A stretch of DNA of 64,000 bases from Candidatus Paracaedibacter acanthamoebae (GTDB taxonomy: Bacteria; Pseudomonadota; Alphaproteobacteria; Paracaedibacterales; Paracaedibacteraceae): NCBI RefSeq assembly GCF_000742835.1, contig NZ_CP008941.1, positions 1,073,001 to 1,137,000 of the forward strand. The letters are read 5' to 3'. The translations under genes and the position numbers were made by a program. The number at the start of each line of letters is the position of its first letter. The first letter of the stretch is position 1. Below, one piece after another: positions 1 to 9,271 of the stretch. The notes below the pieces were generated by a model. The model saw only the letters and a program-made list of their open reading frames with translations, ran no database searches and was not told where the DNA came from.

Positions 1-3000
1 AACTTTAAAGGCAGATTCTTTCCGAGTTTGCCTAGAATATCTTCACAATAATTAACGAGCCCATTATTTTCAATAGCAACTCCTTTGGGTTTACCGGTAG
101 AACCTGAAGTATAGATCACATAGGCGAGGTTGTGGGGCGTTGTAAGATTGGGTAGATTCTTACAAGACTCTGCTGTGAAGTTTATTTGCCTCTGAGTTTG
201 AAGAGTGTCCTGGTTGAAAAAACATTCCTCCATCAGAAGTTCCTTTGTTTCACTCTGAATATGAAGGTTTAAAGTTATTCCTGAATAAATCTTAAGGGTT
301 TCATTAAGGTGAGTTTGAGTAATAAGGACTGGAGCCTTTGTATCCTCGAGCATAAACTGAAGGCGTGTCGTAGGATAGCTTGGATCCAGAGGAACATACG
401 CCCCCCCTGCTTTTAGAATCCCTAAAATACCCACGATCATCTCTAATGATCTGTCAACTGCAATAGCCACAAGCGTATCAGGTTTCACCCCTAAAGCTCT
501 GAGATGATGAGCCAGTTGATTGGCTCGTTCGTTGAGTTGTTGATAGGTGAGCTCTTCATTCTCATAAACAACGGCTATGTTGTCAGGAGTTCTTCTGACT
601 TGCTCTTCAAACAATTGATGAATTGTTTTATCTTCAGGATAATCTACCTCTGTATCATTCCAAGTAATGAGAAGCTGTTGCTTCTCTTCTTGTGTAAGAA
701 GAGGAAGTGTTTGGATCTCTTGAGTTGGATCTGATAATATGCCGTCAAGGAGCTCCTTAAAATGAGCTGCCATCCTTTCAATCGTTTGAACTTCAAAGAG
801 ATCTGTTGCATATTCAATCCCTATCTCAAGAGTGTCTTCACGCTCTTGCACGCTTAAGGACAAATCAAACTTAGCAATAGGGTATGAACGAGAAAAAGAT
901 TCTGCTTGGATGTGGGTGAGACCTAAAAGCTCTCCGTTCATCGTATTGAGTGTAAACATAACCTGGAACACAGGATTACGATTAAGAGCTCTCGCTATAT
1001 TCAGATGATCAACCAGTTGCTCAAAAGGAACATCTTGATGATGATAAGCTTGAAGAGTTGTCTCTTTAATCTTCTTCAGGATATCAATGAAAGTCTCGTT
1101 ACCTTCTAAAGTTGTTCTAAGAGCTAATGTATTCACAAAGAACCCTATGAGTCCTTCAATCTCCTTATGATGTCGATTAGCTATGGGAGACCCCACGACA
1201 ATATCTTGCTGACCTGTGTAGCGATACAAAAGAACTTGGAAGGCAGCTAAAAGAGTCATAAACAGAGAAGCACCCTCTTGCTGAGCTAACTGATTCAGCT
1301 GATCTTTAATCTCCTGAGAGAGATAAGTGTGATATGTTGCTCCTTTGTAGCTGAGCTCTTGAGGTCTTGGCTTATCCATAGGAAGATCCAGAAGATCAGG
1401 AATACCTAAAAGTTGCTGCTTCCAATAAGATAATTGCTTCTCTAGAACTTCTCCTTGAAGCCATTCTCTTTGCCATAAAGCAAAATCACCATACTGAAGT
1501 GGTAAAGCGGGAAGAGAAACTTCTTTACCTTCAGCATAAGCATTATAGAGTTCAGAGAGTTCCTTGAAGAAGATCCCCATAGACCATCCATCACAGATGA
1601 TATGATGTAGAGTGAGAAGGAGGATATGTTCCTCCTTTCCAAGAATAAGCAGTTTCACTCTTACCAAAGGTTCAGAAGACAGATGAAAAGGGCGTGTTGC
1701 TTCTTCTTGAGCTAATCTCTGCGCGGATAATGCTTGCTCTTGTTTTTCTAAGGAGGCCAGATCAATTAAACATTCCCTGAGGTGAATCTCTAAATGAGGC
1801 AGGATTTCTTGAGAAGCTTCTCCTGCTGTTGAAGGGAAGATTGTTCTTAAAGATTCATGCCTCTCAATAAGAGAGTTAAGGGCTCTTTCAAGAGAACCTC
1901 TATCTAAGGAACCTCTTAATCTTAATGCAAGAGGAATGTTGTACAGAGCTGTGTCTGGTAAGAGTTGATCTAAGAACCAAAGTCGTTGTTGGGCAAAGGA
2001 AAGAGGAAGAGCCCCTTTTCTTATCTGAGGCTCAAGAGGCGGAAGAGAAGAAAGAACATTCTTACTCGTTAAGGAACCAACGATCTGGCTTAAAGTTGCA
2101 AGCGTTGGATGTTCAAAGAGAGCCCTAAGGGGAATATCGATATTATAGGTATGTCTGATACGAGAGATAACTTGAGTGGCAAGAAGGGAATGTCCTCCAA
2201 GCTTAAAGAAATTATCATGGATACCTATCTTCTCTACTTTCAGAACATCTTTCCATATCCCAGAAAGATCTTGTTCCAGAGATGTCTGAGGAGCGACATA
2301 TTCATCGGCAACAAGCCGTAAGGACAAATCAGGAGCCGGCAGAGCTTTACGATCGATCTTCCCATTAGGAGTTAAAGGTACCTTGTCGATATATACAAAG
2401 AAGGAAGGCACCATGTAATCTGGAAGCCTTTCTGAAAGAAACTCTCTTAATTCTGTAGATGAGGGAGTAAAGTCTCCAGGCCTCACATAAGCGACAAGTT
2501 TTTTGTCGTTTGACTCATCTACGTTTGTTTTATCAAGCTCATCCATTCTTGCCGCCACAATCGCTTGTGATACATCTCCATGGCTCTGGAGAACAGATTC
2601 GATCTCTCCCAACTCAATCCTAAATCCTCGAATCTTTACCTGATCATCAATACGCCCTAAAAACTCGATGTTTCCATCAGGAAGATAGCGAGCGAGATCC
2701 CCTGTCCGATAGAGTCTAAGGCTTTCTGGAGATAAGGAATAATCTCTCGGATCAAGTCCTTGATGAATATTGATGTCATCAACAAATGGGTTGGGAATAA
2801 ATCTATCAGCCGTTAAGTCAGGACGATTCAAATATCCTCTTGCCAATCCAACCCCTCCAATGTAAATCTCTCCACTCACTCCTATAGGTACTGGATTTAG
2901 CTGCTCGTCTAATATATAGATCTGCGTGTTAGAAATCGGACGGCCTATGGAAACAGATTCTGATAATCTATGGTAATCCTCTTTCCATTTAAACACACAG

Positions 3001-5702
3001 CATCCTACCGTTGTCTCTGTGGGGCCATATTCATTAAAAAGAGATGTATTAGGATTCGTTTCTAACCAGAATCTTACATCTTCCTTTAAAAGATTCTCCC
3101 CCCCAACAATCAAGGTTGTTCTTTGTTTATGAATCGTCTCTGAACTAAGTTGGTTTTTTAGAACTCTCAGATGTGCAGGCGTAAGCTTAATAAAACTAAA
3201 ACTATTCTGCTTTTTAAGGCTGTCAGCTAAAGCATTCCCATAAGGATCTTCCGGCAAAATATTAACAGAGTTCCCCCTCACAAGTGGCAAGAAGATAGAT
3301 GTTATACTCATATCAAAAGCTGGAGAAGAATGAAGGAGTACCGGAGCATTAGAGGGAGAATAGGCCTTTTGAGCATAATTTATATAATGATTAAAGTTTC
3401 CATGATGAATCATCACTCCCTTAGGTTTACCGGTAGAACCTGAAGTATAGATCACATAGGCGAGGTTATGGGGGGTTGTAAGATTGGGTAGATTCTTACA
3501 AGACTCTGCTGTGAAGTTTATTTGCCTCTGAGTTTGAAGAGTGTCCTGGTTGAAAAAACATTCCTCCATCAGAAGTTCCTTTGTTTCACTCTGAATATGA
3601 AGGTTTAAAGTTATTCCTGAATAAATCTTAAGGGTTTCATTAAGGTGAGTTTGAGTAATAAGGACTGGAGCCTTTGTATCCTCGAGCATAAACTGAAGGC
3701 GTGTCGTAGGATAGCTTGGATCCAGAGGAACATACGCCCCCCCTGCTTTTAGAATCCCTAAAATACCCACGATCATCTCTAATGATCTGTCAACTGCAAT
3801 AGCCACAAGCGTATCAGGTTTCACCCCTAAAGCTCTGAGATGATGAGCCAGTTGATTGGCTCGTTCGTTGAGTTGTTGATAGGTGAGCTCTTCATTCTCA
3901 TAAACAACGGCTATGTTGTCAGGAATTCTTCTGACTTGCTCTTCAAACAATTGATGAATTGTTTTATCTTCAGGATAATCTACCTCTGTATCATTCCAAG
4001 TAATGAGAAGCTGTTGCTTCTCTTCTTGTGTAAGAAGAGGAAGTTCCTCGAGAACAGTTTCTGGATACTGAATTATTCCTTCAAACAATGTTCTTATATG
4101 TTGTGAAAAATTCCTAAGAAGGCCTTTTGATATATCGTCTTCGATTCCTTTGGCCTTAAATATGTAACTCCTATTTTCTTCATCAAGGCTGAGCACAAAT
4201 GGAAATTTATCCAAACAAGAATTTTCTTCTGTTTGAGAAGAACTTAAATCTATGAGGATAGGGATTACTGAAGAAGATTCTCTAAGTTTTGGATATCTTA
4301 CGTAAATATCCTCACAATAGGCTTTATTTTTTTCGATAAATGCTAATCGATTTTTAATATGCTCTAATATATTGAGAGCCTTTGTCTTAGATATAAGAGA
4401 AAATGTTACAGGCAAATATGTTGGAAAGAGATTCCAGAGATCTTTAGGTAGATTTTTAAGGTAAGAGTTGATGATTCCTATTGAAAAGAGAGAAGAGTCT
4501 CCAAGACGCTTGAGGTATATTAAGAAAGCAGTTGTAAGTATCTCTGAAAAAGAAGCAGAGGATTCTATAGTAAGGTTGGAGGGTAATTTAAAAAACTCCT
4601 CACATATTATAATTTCTTTTGTGTGATTATCAGCGTTTCTGAACTCTTTGCCACCTTTGAGTAGTGAGCTTGTAAAGGGCAAAAGAGTAGGAACAATACC
4701 TCCAATTTCTTGGGTCCAAAACTCTTCACAGGGCGAAAACTCACGGAAAAGATATTCCATATTTTTGAAGACATTTTTATCAGGATTTTGTATTAAATCG
4801 CCAGCACTAACATGTAATTTGTTGCGAATCCTCTCAATGCTATAGGGGGTCCCTTTTAAATCACTAAACTGAGAAAGACTTATGATTTCAGTTGTTGTTG
4901 AGATATGAATGGCATTTTCTGTTATCTGAATAATGGTGCCGGGTTTTTCTTGAGAACGAGACGAAATAATATGGAGCTTGCTGGGAATAAAAACTTCATG
5001 GTTAATGCAGATTTTAAAGCTAGCTAATGTATTATCATAGTTTCCAAAAGAAAGAGATCGAAATTGTCTCTCAATTTCCTGAGCTGAGTCCTCACATGAC
5101 AAAAAGCCAAGGTGCGGAGGTTTTTGAAACCGAGAGAAATAACTTCTTTTTTTAAGGCCTTGTTTTTCTCCAAAGAGAGCTCCTTTTGTAAGATCTTGAA
5201 TCAGATCCTTAAAAGATTCCAAAGCATGAATGTAGCACTTAAGATTAAGGCTTAAAGTTGATTCATCATTATCAATAGGGAAAATAACCTGTTTTAAAAT
5301 ATTTCCACCATCAAGAACTGGAGTCATGATATGCCAGCTTACACCATGAGTTAATTCATTATTGAGAATTGCCCAAGAGGTAGCGTGCACTCCCGCATAT
5401 TTGGGAAGAGGCGCATCATGATAATTGATGGCACAATAACGAGGATATTCTAATATTTTATTTCTTATAATCTTGCTATTAATAATACTAAAAAAGTAAT
5501 CAAAAGATTTATAAGGATTAATGTTTTCAAAATCTTCTAATGAAGGAAAAAACGGGATACTATGACTTTTGGCCCATTGCTGGGTTTCATTATGAGCAGA
5601 AATGATGCCTAGGAGTTGGCACTTTTCTTCAAGGAGTAGTTCAGCGCATTGAATGCCCAAACTTGTCTCACTTATAATATAGCAGCTAATATTTTTTTTC
5701 AT
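1..5702 (-). CDS. Nonribosomal peptide synthetase, N-terminal part (F-C*-A-T-C-A), runs off the window
   Basis: The frame is open for about 1,900 codons from ATG at 5702 to the window edge. Residues 1-210 are a formyltransferase domain with the N93-x-H95 and D131 triad of the Fmt family and an APLPKYAG loop. Residues about 300-550 resemble the C-terminal half of a condensation domain without HHxxxDG. A1 (about 555-1090) has YTSGSTGKPKG near 3430-3465 and NEYGPTETT near 3030. The carrier protein has LGGHSLLATQ near 2170-2200. A true C domain has HHIICDG near 1590-1607. A2 starts near 750 and is cut by the edge after its YTSGSTGKPKG motif. The order recalls LgrA (F-A-T), so the product may be an N-formylated peptide. 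The A1 pocket reads D-M-T-K-I-G-E-V-G, close to asparagine codes. It follows the CmlA gene by 82 bp. Confidence in the class is very high; the product is unknown. Confidence 0.95.
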   Translation of the reverse strand, partial: MKKNISCYIISETSLGIQCAELLLEEKCQLLGIISAHNETQQWAKSHSIPFFPSLEDFENINPYKSFDYFFSIINSKIIRNKILEYPRYCAINYHDAPLPKYAGVHATSWAILNNELTHGVSWHIMTPVLDGGNILKQVIFPIDNDESTLSLNLKCYIHALESFKDLIQDLTKGALFGEKQGLKKRSYFSRFQKPPHLGFLSCEDSAQEIERQFRSLSFGNYDNTLASFKICINHEVFIPSKLHIISSRSQEKPGTIIQITENAIHISTTTEIISLSQFSDLKGTPYSIERIRNKLHVSAGDLIQNPDKNVFKNMEYLFREFSPCEEFWTQEIGGIVPTLLPFTSSLLKGGKEFRNADNHTKEIIICEEFFKLPSNLTIESSASFSEILTTAFLIYLKRLGDSSLFSIGIINSYLKNLPKDLWNLFPTYLPVTFSLISKTKALNILEHIKNRLAFIEKNKAYCEDIYVRYPKLRESSSVIPILIDLSSSQTEENSCLDKFPFVLSLDEENRSYIFKAKGIEDDISKGLLRNFSQHIRTLFEGIIQYPETVLEELPLLTQEEKQQLLITWNDTEVDYPEDKTIHQLFEEQVRRIPDNIAVVYENEELTYQQLNERANQLAHHLRALGVKPDTLVAIAVDRSLEMIVGILGILKAGGAYVPLDPSYPTTRLQFMLEDTKAPVLITQTHLNETLKIYSGITLNLHIQSETKELLMEECFFNQDTLQTQRQINFTAESCKNLPNLTTPHNLAYVIYTSGSTGKPKGVMIHHGNFNHYINYAQKAYSPSNAPVLLHSSPAFDMSITSIFLPLVRGNSVNILPEDPYGNALADSLKKQNSFSFIKLTPAHLRVLKNQLSSETIHKQRTTLIVGGENLLKEDVRFWLETNPNTSLFNEYGPTETTVGCCVFKWKEDYHRLSESVSIGRPISNTQIYILDEQLNPVPIGVSGEIYIGGVGLARGYLNRPDLTADRFIPNPFVDDINIHQGLDPRDYSLSPESLRLYRTGDLARYLPDGNIEFLGRIDDQVKIRGFRIELGEIESVLQSHGDVSQAIVAARMDELDKTNVDESNDKKLVAYVRPGDFTPSSTELREFLSERLPDYMVPSFFVYIDKVPLTPNGKIDRKALPAPDLSLRLVADEYVAPQTSLEQDLSGIWKDVLKVEKIGIHDNFFKLGGHSLLATQVISRIRHTYNIDIPLRALFEHPTLATLSQIVGSLTSKNVLSSLPPLEPQIRKGALPLSFAQQRLWFLDQLLPDTALYNIPLALRLRGSLDRGSLERALNSLIERHESLRTIFPSTAGEASQEILPHLEIHLRECLIDLASLEKQEQALSAQRLAQEEATRPFHLSSEPLVRVKLLILGKEEHILLLTLHHIICDGWSMGIFFKELSELYNAYAEGKEVSLPALPLQYGDFALWQREWLQGEVLEKQLSYWKQQLLGIPDLLDLPMDKPRPQELSYKGATYHTYLSQEIKDQLNQLAQQEGASLFMTLLAAFQVLLYRYTGQQDIVVGSPIANRHHKEIEGLIGFFVNTLALRTTLEGNETFIDILKKIKETTLQAYHHQDVPFEQLVDHLNIARALNRNPVFQVMFTLNTMNGELLGLTHIQAESFSRSYPIAKFDLSLSVQEREDTLEIGIEYATDLFEVQTIERMAAHFKELLDGILSDPTQEIQTLPLLTQEEKQQLLITWNDTEVDYPEDKTIHQLFEEQVRRTPDNIAVVYENEELTYQQLNERANQLAHHLRALGVKPDTLVAIAVDRSLEMIVGILGILKAGGAYVPLDPSYPTTRLQFMLEDTKAPVLITQTHLNETLKIYSGITLNLHIQSETKELLMEECFFNQDTLQTQRQINFTAESCKNLPNLTTPHNLAYVIYTSGSTGKPKGVAIENNGLVNYCEDILGKLGKNLPLK
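87..708. repeat. A-domain direct repeat, copy in A2
   Basis: These about 622 bases are nearly identical to 3423-4044 at a constant offset of 3,336 bases, with only a few mismatches visible (for example near 131-137 and 588). They code for the N-terminal part of the second adenylation domain up to the YTSGSTGKPKG motif. Identity stops abruptly just past that motif. Confidence 0.9.
3423..4044. repeat. A-domain direct repeat, copy in A1
   Basis: This is the partner of 87-708. It codes for the N-terminal part of the first adenylation domain. Downstream of the YTSGSTGKPKG motif the two domains differ completely (GVMIHHGNF here against GVAIENNGL in A2). The pattern fits gene conversion or a subdomain swap within a multidomain enzyme. 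Confidence 0.9.
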
Positions 5703-5784
5703 GTTAGGACCAATGCAAAAACCATAAAAAATATTTATTATGTTTAACTCTCACAATTTTACTATTAGGAGAAATTGTAAAAAG

Positions 5785-7380
5785 TTATTGACAAATGTTC
5801 CACTCCTTCTTGCCAAAAAGTCTTTCTGACTCAATACCCTTTTGTTTGCAGGCTTGAATAAACTTGTCCGACTCTATTATTTGAGGGGAATTATCTCCAT
5901 ATTTTAAAGCCATCACGTAATTAAGCCAAGGTTCTTGCCCCATCGCATAAACATATGCTTTTTTGCAGTTTGATTTTTCCACAATTCCCCAGGCTTTTTC
6001 AAAGTTTGATCCAGATAATGTTCTGTTCTTATCATGAGTTCTTTTTAAAGGACTACTTAGAAGTGGACCATATAACCAGCTTAAAGGAGCTCCATCACAC
6101 TCCATACCCAAAAACAGCATATCAATTGCTCCAATATAGTCAAATATATGTCCATATAGTGTGGGGTCTAAGTTATTAGAGTCTGCTGCAAATAAGAACT
6201 TTTTTCCTTTAAGATTGATACAGTAAGAAAGTTTTGATTGTATGTTAAGGTCAGAATGCTCACCTAAAAAGGGAAGAGCTATTATTTCTCCGTCTTGCAG
6301 CGGAATTGTATCCATTTCTCTTAATTCAATAAGGGATGAAAAACCAGTATGCTTTAAAATTAATTTAATTGAAGGATCTCCTAATGCCCCCACCTGGTTG
6401 CCTGGGAAAACAAAGTGACGGACTTTATGTCGTAACTGTAAAAGCGTCTCAAACATGAGATGATCTTGATGGTTGTGGGTGATAACAACGTAGTCAATCT
6501 GATCTGGAAGATCTTCAAAAGTATATCTAGGCACCTCATTTGAATGAAGAGGATAGCTGATAACTGGATCAAAGAGAATAGATGAAGATTTTGTTTGAAC
6601 TAAGATACAAGCATGACCAAAATACCTTAACCTGATTCCTTCATCATGATAATTACGATTCTCAGGCATAGTTGGTGAAGCTGTTGTAAAAAAAGAGCGA
6701 AACAAGTGTTGCTTCGGTGGGGGGATTTTAAACATTTCTTGGATTCTAGTTAAACTTTCTGCTTTTTCTTTCATCTTGAAAAGGGTATCGAGCTTAGAAT
6801 CAGAGAAAGGTATGTCTAGATAGACTACATCTGTTTCATTAAGATGAGGAGTGCTTAAAACAAATTTTCTAAAATCAGTGGTGGTATCTGAAAGAGCTAC
6901 TTTTTGGTGTTTTTCAGAGTAATAATTTTTATAAATCAAAGGCTCGATCAAGCGAATAGAGGGATTGTTATTCAAATCGTATACAAGCTCAATCAATCCT
7001 TTTAATGGGCCAGGGATGCGGTGGTACAGAGACTCTAGAGAATCTCCCTGCGCTTCAGTTTGCAAAGCTTGATCTAACTCTTTGAAGGAGTAGTTTAATG
7101 TTATGAGGGTTTCACATTCTATTTTGGTTTGATTAATTAATTCTTTTACTTCTTCAACTTTCTTTCCTTCTAAATCAATGAAAGGGCCACCTAACAACTT
7201 AGGGTCTTTAACAGCCTGAGCGTGAATTTGAGGATTTTGGACATAAGACTGCATAATTTTCAAATGACGTTCCACTATATTACAAGCAGCAGGCAGCGGG
7301 GAGATAAGATAAGGCCATGCATACCATTGCCATATCAATGGCTCGGCTTTGATCGTGGGCTTTAAATAGTATTGATCCAT
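5785..7380 (-). CDS. CmlA-type diiron beta-hydroxylase (metallo-beta-lactamase fold)
   Basis: The 531-residue protein matches the length and layout of CmlA, the chloramphenicol-pathway diiron oxygenase that hydroxylates the beta carbon of an aminoacyl group held on an NRPS carrier domain. The N-terminal half starts with the family-like AEPLIWQWYAWPYLISP. The C-terminal half is a metallo-beta-lactamase fold with THNHQDH, giving H302, H304, D306 and H307, plus E374 in FLGEHSD and D400 in FAADSNN. These positions are each three lower than the CmlA iron ligands as I recall them (H305, H307, D309, H310, E377, D403). It lies 82 bp upstream of the NRPS on the same strand, so the likely substrate is an amino acid bound to that NRPS. 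The start has an AAGGT-like ribosome site. A generic MBL hydrolase is less likely given the N-terminal domain. Confidence 0.9.
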   Translation of the reverse strand: MDQYYLKPTIKAEPLIWQWYAWPYLISPLPAACNIVERHLKIMQSYVQNPQIHAQAVKDPKLLGGPFIDLEGKKVEEVKELINQTKIECETLITLNYSFKELDQALQTEAQGDSLESLYHRIPGPLKGLIELVYDLNNNPSIRLIEPLIYKNYYSEKHQKVALSDTTTDFRKFVLSTPHLNETDVVYLDIPFSDSKLDTLFKMKEKAESLTRIQEMFKIPPPKQHLFRSFFTTASPTMPENRNYHDEGIRLRYFGHACILVQTKSSSILFDPVISYPLHSNEVPRYTFEDLPDQIDYVVITHNHQDHLMFETLLQLRHKVRHFVFPGNQVGALGDPSIKLILKHTGFSSLIELREMDTIPLQDGEIIALPFLGEHSDLNIQSKLSYCINLKGKKFLFAADSNNLDPTLYGHIFDYIGAIDMLFLGMECDGAPLSWLYGPLLSSPLKRTHDKNRTLSGSNFEKAWGIVEKSNCKKAYVYAMGQEPWLNYVMALKYGDNSPQIIESDKFIQACKQKGIESERLFGKKEWNICQ

Positions 7381-7553
7381 ATATTTTACCTTACGTTTAA
7401 ACAGTCATTGAAATTACGATAAGAAACCTTAGCTGTTAAATGTTTGTGTACTGTTGAGCGAAAGTCCTTTATCTTCAAAGGACACCCTCTTTGCTCACAA
7501 GAACATATAGCAACCAATTTATTTTTCGATTTTTATATATGCTGCTAAAAATT

Positions 7554-8951
7554 TTATAATGATGGTACATCTAATAATATCGATTCAGAGGAAATAAACT
7601 TCGTGAACTCAGGATTTGAATTCAAAATTTTTCCAGACCTTAAATTGTTTTTAAGTTTCTTAAAGAAAGTGTCCATCATAATCCAACTCTGTGCATCACA
7701 CGTTAATATCTGCGTCGCCAAAGACGACGTAAGTTCCTCTCCTTTACCTTTAGCATATTGGCGCAGTATAGCTTTGAAATTCTTATTTTCAAATAAGATA
7801 GTAGCAAGAATGTAAGTCCACAATCCCCTTATATAGAGATGGTCGTACCCTCGATGAGTCTCAATAAAATTACTTTCAACTTTTGACAATTTATAAGCGG
7901 GAGATGTCGCAAGGCCAAAATCTGTCAAATACAGACGATAACCGTCAGTTAAAATGTTATTAAAATGGGCGTCAAAATGCAACAACCCTCTGCTTCTAAT
8001 AAATGAAGAAATCTTTTGGAGCTCTCTCTCTACCATTGCAATCGTTGATTCAGAAATGTTCCCTTCTTTAACAACATTCCTCTCAAGCCATTTTCCTAGC
8101 GTCTCTGGGATATATTCCAAGCACAAGACAAGACTTGCTGAAGCTTTTGTGATTGCCTCAAGACGCGCACGTATGGCCGATGATCCACCCCAATACTGAA
8201 CCAGACGATCTAGTTTCGAAGGGGTATAGCCGCAAAATGATGTGAGTTGAAATAATGCCACCTTGTCTTCTTCTCTCATATTTTCACAATTTCTAAGGTG
8301 ATTTTTACTTGGTCCTTTCTTCATAATTTTGATAATTCTATCAAATATTTCCGAATCTATACCTTGAGGAGTTATTTTATCAGTTTTCGTAATTTGCATT
8401 TTCTCTTTATTATGCACTTTACAATAAAGCTTATCACCTTCACAAAAAATTCCCAATTCTCCTCGTTTAATCTGATTTAAAGAAGCTGTAGTTGGATGCT
8501 CATACATCAACCTAAGGTAATAACCTTCGGGTAGTGTATTTGGTATAGAATCCGGCAGAACTCGCCAGTGATACATCAAAGGAAAGCTTGCACACTCATC
8601 CTTAAGAACCCAATCAGTAGCCATAATGTGAGCTGACAGTTCCCGCCAAGCGCCAAACCCAGCTGAGCCAATGCCATATTGGTAATAAAGAGGGAGTTCA
8701 AATAAATTTGATGTTGACAATATGTTTTCTGGTTCTCTCTCAATGTCTGTTATGGGAATTTTTTTTATAAAGATGTTTACTCCATCCATCTTCAGTTGTA
8801 CAGAAGTTCCACCCGTTCCAGAATGTATAGGCTTGTCTTTTTCAAGAAGAGTTGAGAACTGTTGGTTACTAAGAGAGCCCAGCTTTGCAGAGAGCTTATG
8901 GTAAGTTAAAACTCGATTATCTATAGCTTGTGTAGGGGGTAAACTTATCAT
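7554..8951 (-). CDS. Atypical protein kinase-like protein
   Basis: This 465-residue protein has kinase-like motifs in the right order: a Gly/Thr-rich loop (SGTGGTSV, about residue 45) followed by IFIKKIP with the candidate ATP-binding lysine, the catalytic loop LLHFDAHFNN, and LYLTDFGLA with the metal-binding DFG. The HxDxHxxN form of the loop is nearer to aminoglycoside-kinase-like and atypical kinases than to classical Ser/Thr kinases. Similar proteins annotated only as protein kinase family occur in actinobacteria, as I recall. It is the first gene of the minus-strand operon with the CmlA homologue and NRPS, 173 bp upstream of the former. It might phosphorylate the product (self-resistance or a tailoring step) or a protein; neither is shown. 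Confidence 0.7.
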   Translation of the reverse strand: MISLPPTQAIDNRVLTYHKLSAKLGSLSNQQFSTLLEKDKPIHSGTGGTSVQLKMDGVNIFIKKIPITDIEREPENILSTSNLFELPLYYQYGIGSAGFGAWRELSAHIMATDWVLKDECASFPLMYHWRVLPDSIPNTLPEGYYLRLMYEHPTTASLNQIKRGELGIFCEGDKLYCKVHNKEKMQITKTDKITPQGIDSEIFDRIIKIMKKGPSKNHLRNCENMREEDKVALFQLTSFCGYTPSKLDRLVQYWGGSSAIRARLEAITKASASLVLCLEYIPETLGKWLERNVVKEGNISESTIAMVERELQKISSFIRSRGLLHFDAHFNNILTDGYRLYLTDFGLATSPAYKLSKVESNFIETHRGYDHLYIRGLWTYILATILFENKNFKAILRQYAKGKGEELTSSLATQILTCDAQSWIMMDTFFKKLKNNLRSGKILNSNPEFTKFISSESILLDVPSL

Positions 8952-9222
8952 TAGATGTACAAACTTATAAGTTATATTGTGGACAAATTTAAAAGTATAA
9001 AATTTATATTTTTTATTGACGGTCTTTATTATTCAACCCTCCTCCTCCACCTTGATAAGTTATATTGAAGATCTAAAGGGCTACCACCAGATACAATTAA
9101 ACCATAAAGTAAAACATTATTCCAGTGCTTTAAGAAACAGCCTAGCTAGGGGCACCCTCAACCTAACAAAGAATCAAAATAGGAATAAAGTAAGGAAAAA
9201 ATAAATTTGGTATGATTCTGTT
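8952..9222. other. Intergenic region upstream of the NRPS operon
   Basis: No convincing gene is seen here. It is AT-rich and should hold the promoter of the minus-strand kinase-CmlA-NRPS operon, but no clear -35/-10 pair stands out. Confidence 0.4.
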
Positions 9223-9271
9223 ATGTCTTTAACCAAGGCTCCCAAACGTCACCGCTTCCCAGTCTCAATTA
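9223..9271 (+). pseudogene. N-terminal stub of an IS6-like transposase
   Basis: An ATG at 9223 starts MSLTKAPKRHRFPVSI, which resembles the start of IS6-family transposases, where a K-x-x-RHRFP stretch opens the protein. The stub is cut at 9271 by the IS630 element and no continuation was found to the right of that element. It differs from the other IS6 copies in this window. The match is short, so this is a tentative call. Confidence 0.4.

Noticed and set aside
504-734. Open frame on the plus strand inside the NRPS (and its twin at 3840)
   Set aside because: It is antisense to the A-domain repeat and has no protein-like composition; the two copies only reflect the duplicated DNA.
7441-7545. 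Hairpin between the kinase and CmlA genes, considered as an attenuator or terminator
   Set aside because: The GTCCTTT/AAAGGAC stem has no T run and the outer pairing is weak; the three genes can still be one operon.
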